Shown one piece after another: positions 59,586 to 64,000 of a stretch of DNA of 64,000 nt. The notes below the pieces were generated by a model. It saw nothing but the letters and a program-made list of their open reading frames with translations. It did not search any database and was not told where the DNA came from. The stretch is from Streptomyces sp. NBC_00285 (GTDB taxonomy: Bacteria; Actinomycetota; Actinomycetes; Streptomycetales; Streptomycetaceae). Every line of letters begins with the position of its first letter. The first letter of the stretch is position 1. A program made the position numbers and the translations under genes. Location: positions 434,001-498,000 of the forward strand of contig NZ_CP108055.1 in the NCBI RefSeq assembly GCF_036174265.1, read 5' to 3'.

Positions 59586-59825
59586 CGGCCAGGAGCACCA
59601 CGAAAGCGAGGTCCGCGGCGGCAGGACCGGCTGAAGGGGGAACGCCGGGGGCGGCAGCGACGGTCGGCCGCCGGATGAAGCCGGCGCATGCGCGAGAGAT
59701 ACCCATCTCAGCGGCGACGTGGGCAATGGGACGTGTCCGGCACCGCTTCACGAGCCGCCCACGGCCCTCGATACTCAGGGGCGCATGCGCGTGGGGCACT
59801 CGTCGCCCTCTCGACGTCGGACGAG

Positions 59826-59857
59826 GGCAGGCGCGCCACCCATCGTGCGCGCCTGCC
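59826..59857. terminator. Terminator between convergent genes
   Basis: Perfect 10-bp inverted repeat GGCAGGCGCG / CGCGCCTGCC (59826-59835 and 59848-59857), 12-base loop, 13 bases beyond the stop of the minus-strand VOC gene. Confidence 0.7.
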
Positions 59858-59870
59858 GCATTGCGGCCTT

Positions 59871-60236
59871 TCAGCCCTGCGGTGCGACGCGGATACGGTT
59901 CCCGTCCGGGTCGGCGGCGAGGAAGGTCAGCCCGAACCCAGCATCATGAGGCTCGCGCAGGATCATGACCCCCTTGGAGTTCCATTGTTCAAAGATCGCG
60001 TTGACCTCGTCGGATCCACCGTCGACGGCCAGGCACACCTCACTGGTGCGCGGGACGTCCGGTGACAGATCCTCCAACTGGCCGGACCACACACCGAGGT
60101 CAGCGCCCGGCCCGAGGTCGAAGGTGATGTATCCCGACGTCTCGAACGAGGGGCTCATGCCGAGGAGGTCGCCGTAGAAACGAGCTGCGGTGGGAGCGTC
60201 GTTCACGTAGACGATGGACACGACAGATGTGGTCAT
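59871..60236 (-). CDS. VOC-family (glyoxalase-like) protein
   Basis: 121 residues: VVSIVYVNDAPTAARFYGDL at the start, SGYITFDLGPGADLGVW, and FGLTFLAADPDGNRIRVAPQ at the end, the paired beta-alpha-beta-beta-beta layout of the vicinal oxygen chelate fold. Metal-binding residues typical of glyoxalase are not obviously complete, so it may be a binding or resistance protein. It is divergent from a WYL regulator, which probably controls it. Confidence 0.9.
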   Translation of the reverse strand: MTTSVVSIVYVNDAPTAARFYGDLLGMSPSFETSGYITFDLGPGADLGVWSGQLEDLSPDVPRTSEVCLAVDGGSDEVNAIFEQWNSKGVMILREPHDAGFGLTFLAADPDGNRIRVAPQG

Positions 60237-60290
60237 GGCTGTTCTTTCTCGCAGGTGACAGGTACGCATCCACCAGCCTGACCAGGATAT

Positions 60291-60307
60291 GCGCCGCATC
60301 ATGGCGC
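60291..60307. promoter_or_regulatory. Operator-like palindrome between VOC and WYL genes
   Basis: GCGCC-GCATCAT-GGCGC in the 92-base divergent gap. It is 22 bases upstream of the WYL gene GTG and a candidate autoregulatory site. Confidence 0.45.
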
Positions 60308-60328
60308 AATTCCAGAAAGAATTGGTGT

Positions 60329-61294
60329 GTGACCCCGGACCGCTTCTTCACCCTGATGCTGCTCCTCGATTCGAGGGAAGCCGTGACCACACAGGAACTC
60401 GCCTCGGCGCTCGGGGTGTCCCTTCGAACCGTCACCCGAGATCTGAACTGGCTCCGCGACGCCGGTCTGCCGGTGACCGCACACCGGGGCCGCCTCGGAG
60501 GCGTGACCATGCTGCCCGGATCCGGAGTCGACCTCACGCGACTCACACCGGGCGAGCGTGATCATCTGTCGCTCACCGGGCTGGATGAGAAGCAACGTGC
60601 GGAGCTCAACGCCTCGGTCGAAAGCCGGCGCGCTCTCGCCAAGATCGCCGCTGCACAGCCACGTCGAGATCATGAGCTCCTGCCGCTCACCGACGTGGTG
60701 CACGTTGACAGCCGCCCCTGGCGTCAGGCACGAGCTTCCGGCACGACTCCGGCTTCGCTGATCGGCGCAGTGCGGCGAGGGCGCCGGCTACGGATCGAGT
60801 ACGACAGCCCACGCGAGCCATGTCCACGCGACCTGGTCGTGGATCCCTACGGGCTGCTCGCCAAGGCCGGCACCTGGTACCTCGTCGCCGACTGTGCCCG
60901 AGTGCCACGGATGTACCGACTCGAACGGATCACGACGTGGAAAGAAGTCGACCAGCCACGACGGATCCGCGAGAGCCAGACCCTGGCCACCGTCACCGCA
61001 GCGCTCATGGATCGGTGGGAACACAACCACGCGACAGAGGTCAGCGCCACCATCGACCGGAGCCAGCTCGAGCGGGCGCAACGGATCTTCGGCCTACGGC
61101 TCGTCCGGGACGACCATGAAGAATCCGCCACCGGCCACAAGGTGACAATCAGCTTCCTGCATTTGGAGGACGTGCGAGCACTGCTGCCGTTCGGGAGCGC
61201 CATCACTGTGCACGGCCCCACCGAAGCCAGGGCTCACCTTCGCGACCTCGCCACCGATCTTGCCCATCACTATGCGCCGTCACCAACGTCCTGA
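60329..61294 (+). CDS. WYL-domain transcriptional regulator (YafY type)
   Basis: 321 residues. The N-terminal HTH is DRFFTLMLLLDSREAVTTQE then LASALGVSLRTVTRDLNWLR. The WYL region is RRGRRLRIEYDSPREPCPRD followed by LVVDPYGLLAKAGTWYLVAD, and the WCX-like end is about 230-310. WYL proteins sense ligands, often nucleic acids or nucleotides. The GTG at 60329 has only a weak GAAAGAA site. Its divergent neighbour is a VOC protein. Confidence 0.92.
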   Translation: MTPDRFFTLMLLLDSREAVTTQELASALGVSLRTVTRDLNWLRDAGLPVTAHRGRLGGVTMLPGSGVDLTRLTPGERDHLSLTGLDEKQRAELNASVESRRALAKIAAAQPRRDHELLPLTDVVHVDSRPWRQARASGTTPASLIGAVRRGRRLRIEYDSPREPCPRDLVVDPYGLLAKAGTWYLVADCARVPRMYRLERITTWKEVDQPRRIRESQTLATVTAALMDRWEHNHATEVSATIDRSQLERAQRIFGLRLVRDDHEESATGHKVTISFLHLEDVRALLPFGSAITVHGPTEARAHLRDLATDLAHHYAPSPTS

Positions 61295-61496
61295 TCCGCA
61301 CCATCTGGTCACCGAGGAGCCGCTCCCACAGCCGCCTCTGCTGCCGGCGCCCGTCGAGAAAGATCGAGGAGTGCGCGACGCCGTACGGGCTGAACCCGTT
61401 GAGGCGCAGTACCCGCTGCGCCGGCAGACTCTCCGGATCGGTGAACGCCTCGGCGCGGTGCAACCCGAGGGTGGAAGAGACGGCCTGCCTGCGCAA
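61203..61496 (-). pseudogene. Possible gene fragment overlapping the WYL gene end
   Basis: A minus-strand frame reading STLGLHRAEAFTDPESLPAQ then RVLRLNGFSPYGVAHSSIFL and DGRRQQRRLWERLLG looks well structured and protein-like. Its C-terminal part runs antisense into the 3' end of the WYL gene, so only about 61295-61496 can be original. Probably a truncated gene of unknown family. Confidence 0.35.
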
Positions 61497-61815
61497 CGGT
61501 CCTCGGGCGGCCGTCCGCTACGCCCGTCGATCGGTCTCACACGACCCGGCTTCGCAGCGTCGCACCGCCTTCGTGATCTGGACTCCAGCCAGGAGCAGTG
61601 CCGACTGTGCGAGGCCACCGGCATCGAGACAACCACGGCTGCCACCGCACCGAAGCCGGGAGCCATACGTGACCTCACGGCGCAGGGCACCGCACTGCAC
61701 CTTGGACTGCGAGGGCCGTCCTTCCGTGCGGCGATCCGGTACAGCCGCGTGGAGCTCTCGGAGGAACCTGCGCAGATAAGAACGGCATCCCGACCTACAG
61801 AGGGGACGCGACCGA
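61497..61815. other. Intergenic region, no supported gene
   Basis: Only shadow frames; may contain more of the eroded fragment. Confidence 0.35.
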
Positions 61816-62877
61816 TCACGCGGTCCACAGACGGACCACACCGTCAGCGAGTTGCAGGAACTGCCGGGCGTCCGGGTGGTGGTGTGTGGGAAAGACGCCG
61901 GGAACCGCGCCCAGGAGCTTTCCCTCGACCGGGTCCCATATCGACAGACCGATGTCGCCGTGACTGAACAGGCGGGTGCCATCGCTGAAGAAAGGGCCGG
62001 TGGGACCCTCGAACGACAGAAGTTCCACGGCCATTGCGTCGCGACCCGTTCGACTCGTGTCGAAGATCCTTGCTCCGGGCCGCATGTGGAGGCCGTCATC
62101 GCCGATTCCCTCTACGGCCAACCGCACAGAGTCGATCCAGGTCATGGCGTGATCCCAGTAGTACGCCCGGCTGCACACGTCGACTCGGCTCGGACCGTCC
62201 TCGGACTCCCACACGTTGCCCTGGGTCCATGGGTCAAGGTCCCACACAATGGGGGCGCCGATGGGATGCCAAATCCAGCCGTCGTCCAGGATCCGCCTGC
62301 CGTCGGGGCTTACAGACAGTGCGCCGTGGAAGTAGTCGAGGTAATGCTCCGGCGGGGCATCTTCGGCTGCGGGCTCAGGGGACGGCCGGTCAGTCAGCAG
62401 CATGCCCGTTCGGGCGTCCGACACGTCCAGGCGGTTCCAGTCCGTGCGGTGGATCACGACGCAACGCCCACGGCTGTGGCCGAACTCCAGTGAGAACGGC
62501 ACGGTCTCTTCGTGATAGCCCTGGTTGTCCAGGGCCAGCGTGACCTCGCCGGTCCGCAGGTCGATCACCTCACCGAACCGACCGTAGTCGTTGACCACCG
62601 CGGCGAACATGCCGTCGTGGGAGGCGTGCAGCCGCCGGCGAAGCAGACGGCCGTTCCATGGCTCGTGGTCGGGTTCCGCCGGAACGGTTGTCGCCCCGGC
62701 AACCTCGTGATCACCAGTTGCTGCGTCCCACCGGCTGATCGCCCCGTCCTCGTCCAGGACCAGCCACAAGGGTCGCTCGCCATGGTGCGCCGGGGCCAGA
62801 TCCACGACTGCTCCCAGGCCCGGCGGCACCGCCAACTCACGGATTGCGTCGTAGCCACCGGTCACCGCTGCCCCCAT
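61816..62877 (-). CDS. WD40/beta-propeller-like protein, unknown function
   Basis: About 353 residues. Several blade-like units are visible: RPLWLVLDEDGAISRWDAAT, GRFGEVIDLRTGEVTLALDN, RTDWNRLDVSDARTGMLLTD, ALSVSPDGRRILDDGWIWHP and IGLSIWDPVEGKLLGAVPGV. No signal peptide, so cytoplasmic; likely a scaffold. ATG 62877 is used, but GTG 62865, which has GGGGG five bases upstream, may be the true start. It is convergent with the WYL gene. Confidence 0.8.
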   Translation of the reverse strand: MGAAVTGGYDAIRELAVPPGLGAVVDLAPAHHGERPLWLVLDEDGAISRWDAATGDHEVAGATTVPAEPDHEPWNGRLLRRRLHASHDGMFAAVVNDYGRFGEVIDLRTGEVTLALDNQGYHEETVPFSLEFGHSRGRCVVIHRTDWNRLDVSDARTGMLLTDRPSPEPAAEDAPPEHYLDYFHGALSVSPDGRRILDDGWIWHPIGAPIVWDLDPWTQGNVWESEDGPSRVDVCSRAYYWDHAMTWIDSVRLAVEGIGDDGLHMRPGARIFDTSRTGRDAMAVELLSFEGPTGPFFSDGTRLFSHGDIGLSIWDPVEGKLLGAVPGVFPTHHHPDARQFLQLADGVVRLWTA

Positions 62878-63232
62878 CCCCGAAACCGAGCCGACAGCGT
62901 ATCCGGGTCGCACGGTGCGGATGGCCGTGTTCAGGCCACCTGCGCCGGCCGACCGCTGCTCGATCCGCCATGGGCCGGCAACGCGGCTCCATCACGCCCA
63001 GGGCATACCGAGAAGCGTGATCCCGATCGCGCGCAGCAGATTCCAGCGAGCGGTGGAATCGCCGGCGTCCACGGGAAGTGCGAGTCCGCGCGGGGGTGCT
63101 CACGGGCTGAGGTGAAGAGACTTTGCCCAGGTCGTGGAGTTGTTTCGGGCCCGGCGGGGGGCTTTTGGAACAACTGCGGCCGGCAAAGGATCAGGTCTGT
63201 TCCCGCAGTCCCCGCCTCCAAGGAGCTCTCCA
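62878..63232. promoter_or_regulatory. Divergent intergenic region with inverted repeat
   Basis: No supported gene. It separates the divergent WD40-like and secreted-protein genes. AGTTGTT (63138-63144) and AACAACT (63169-63175) form an inverted repeat 58 bases before the secreted gene, and GGAAC within the right part resembles an ECF -35 element. This is a likely promoter with an operator. Confidence 0.4.
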
Positions 63233-64000
63233 ATGCTGACCTGGGTTTCCAGACGCCCGCTAGGACGGGTGCCGATACGAACGCTGCTCATCGCGGTCCT
63301 GGTCGCTGCAGTGATCACCACCGTCATGGATTTCACAGCGCCCTCGCGCATGGCAGCGGCACCCCGGGTGTCGGTCTCGCAGATCTGTGACGACTCGGTC
63401 AACGCGATCGAGGCCGCCTACGGCAAGCAGGCCCGCCCCACGACGAACGGGCCGGTCGTCGTGTCCGCCGCGTCCTACACGCTGACCGGCCGGCAGGCGG
63501 AGGTCGTCACCGCGAAGAAGAAGGAGGCCACCGCCGGCTGCGCGAGCAAGCTGCACAAGGCGGCGCAGGCCGGCTGGTCCTACATCTCCGCCCGGGGGGT
63601 GGAGATCGCCGTGGACGCGGCGATCACCATCCTCGCCTCCACGCTGATCTGCTCGCTCACCGGTCCGGTCGGCTGCAAGTGGGGCGTGCGCTTCGCCTCG
63701 TTCGTCGGCGGGTTCACCGGCGCCCTGGCCTTCCAGTACCTCACCGACGGCTACCTCGACTGGAAGAGCGTCGGCGGTGCCTTCTTCGACGCGACGGCCT
63801 CCATGCTCGCCTTCTCCGGCCTCGACAAGCTGGACGAGGCCTACGTCGGCAGAGGTGTCCGGGCGACCTTCAAGAGCATCGGCCCGGCCCTGAAGTCCGT
63901 CGGCAAGCGTATCGGCAGCGTGGGCCCGACCATGGTGGGCAGCATCAACAACGCCGCGGAGTACATCCTCACGCACACCACGGCGTGGGCCTTCCCCACG
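63233..64000 (+). CDS. Secreted protein of unknown function, 3' end outside window
   Basis: The frame from ATG 63233 runs to the last base, at least 256 codons, so the gene continues to the right. AAGGAG lies seven bases upstream. The first 45 residues form a signal or anchor (TLLIAVLVAAVITTVMDFTA). The mature part has four Cys (SQICDDSV, TAGCASKL, LICSLTGPVGCKWG), a hydrophobic Gly-rich segment (FVGGFTGALAFQYLTDGYLD) and a basic helix. I do not recognise the family; the Cys-Gly pattern is like some small exported Streptomyces proteins. Confidence 0.85.
   Translation, partial: MLTWVSRRPLGRVPIRTLLIAVLVAAVITTVMDFTAPSRMAAAPRVSVSQICDDSVNAIEAAYGKQARPTTNGPVVVSAASYTLTGRQAEVVTAKKKEATAGCASKLHKAAQAGWSYISARGVEIAVDAAITILASTLICSLTGPVGCKWGVRFASFVGGFTGALAFQYLTDGYLDWKSVGGAFFDATASMLAFSGLDKLDEAYVGRGVRATFKSIGPALKSVGKRIGSVGPTMVGSINNAAEYILTHTTAWAFPT

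Overview
The window is about 64 kb of actinobacterial chromosome. Very high GC with strong third-position GC bias, abundant GTG starts, TANNNT-type -10 elements, Tat lipoproteins, a SpoIIE/HATPase regulator and HTH-TM regulators all point to Streptomyces, and the gene content (catabolic cassettes, secreted hydrolases, decayed genes) suggests an accessory part of the chromosome. No plasmid origin, phage, CRISPR array or intact insertion sequence is visible.

Layout. 1-4.2 kb: a partial unknown CDS, then a minus-strand catabolic operon (cupin dioxygenase, zinc alcohol dehydrogenase, SDR, AraC regulator). 4.6-11.8 kb: a glycoside-utilisation locus with a collapsed GH42 beta-galactosidase pseudogene, a complete CUT1 sugar importer (binding protein and two permeases, no ATPase), a secreted GH2 enzyme and a divergent cellulase-like TIM-barrel protein. 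12.2-20.3 kb: a tightly coupled nine-gene minus-strand operon with an SsuABC/ThiXYZ-type importer, a RutA-like monooxygenase, an isochorismatase-fold amidase, an NtaA-type monooxygenase, an MFS exporter, a 35-residue unknown peptide and a flavin reductase. It looks like uptake, oxidative opening and hydrolysis of a nitrogen-containing compound. 20.4-24.5 kb: an unknown protein, alpha/beta hydrolase, SDR with two TetR-type operators but no TetR gene, an ECF sigma factor relic, a GNAT acetyltransferase and a tRNA-Trp.

24.8-37.8 kb: a PAS-GAF-SpoIIE-HATPase regulator, a RibD-like reductase, a LacI regulator with tandem operators, unknown proteins, a secreted HNH-like protein, a secreted GH29 alpha-L-fucosidase, a carboxymuconolactone decarboxylase-like protein, and a divergent TetR / NmrA-like pair. 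37.8-43.1 kb: a GH2 C-terminal domain relic, then a cell-wall block with two coupled membrane-anchored HTH regulators (one with an external peptidoglycan-binding domain, one with DUF2690) facing a small peptidoglycan-binding protein and a CHAP-domain wall hydrolase, with 9- and 18-nt tandem repeats on both sides of the hydrolase.

43.3-64 kb: methyltransferase, cytochrome P450, DUF6243 protein, membrane metallophosphoesterase, MDR reductase divergent from MarR, a large lipoprotein, two NarL-type two-component systems flanking a membrane-anchored S33 hydrolase (one kinase is a tandem duplication), phospholipid-methyltransferase-like protein, VOC protein divergent from a WYL regulator, a WD40-like protein and a secreted protein running off the right edge.

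Functional assignments come from motifs read by eye and knowledge of the families. No database search was run.
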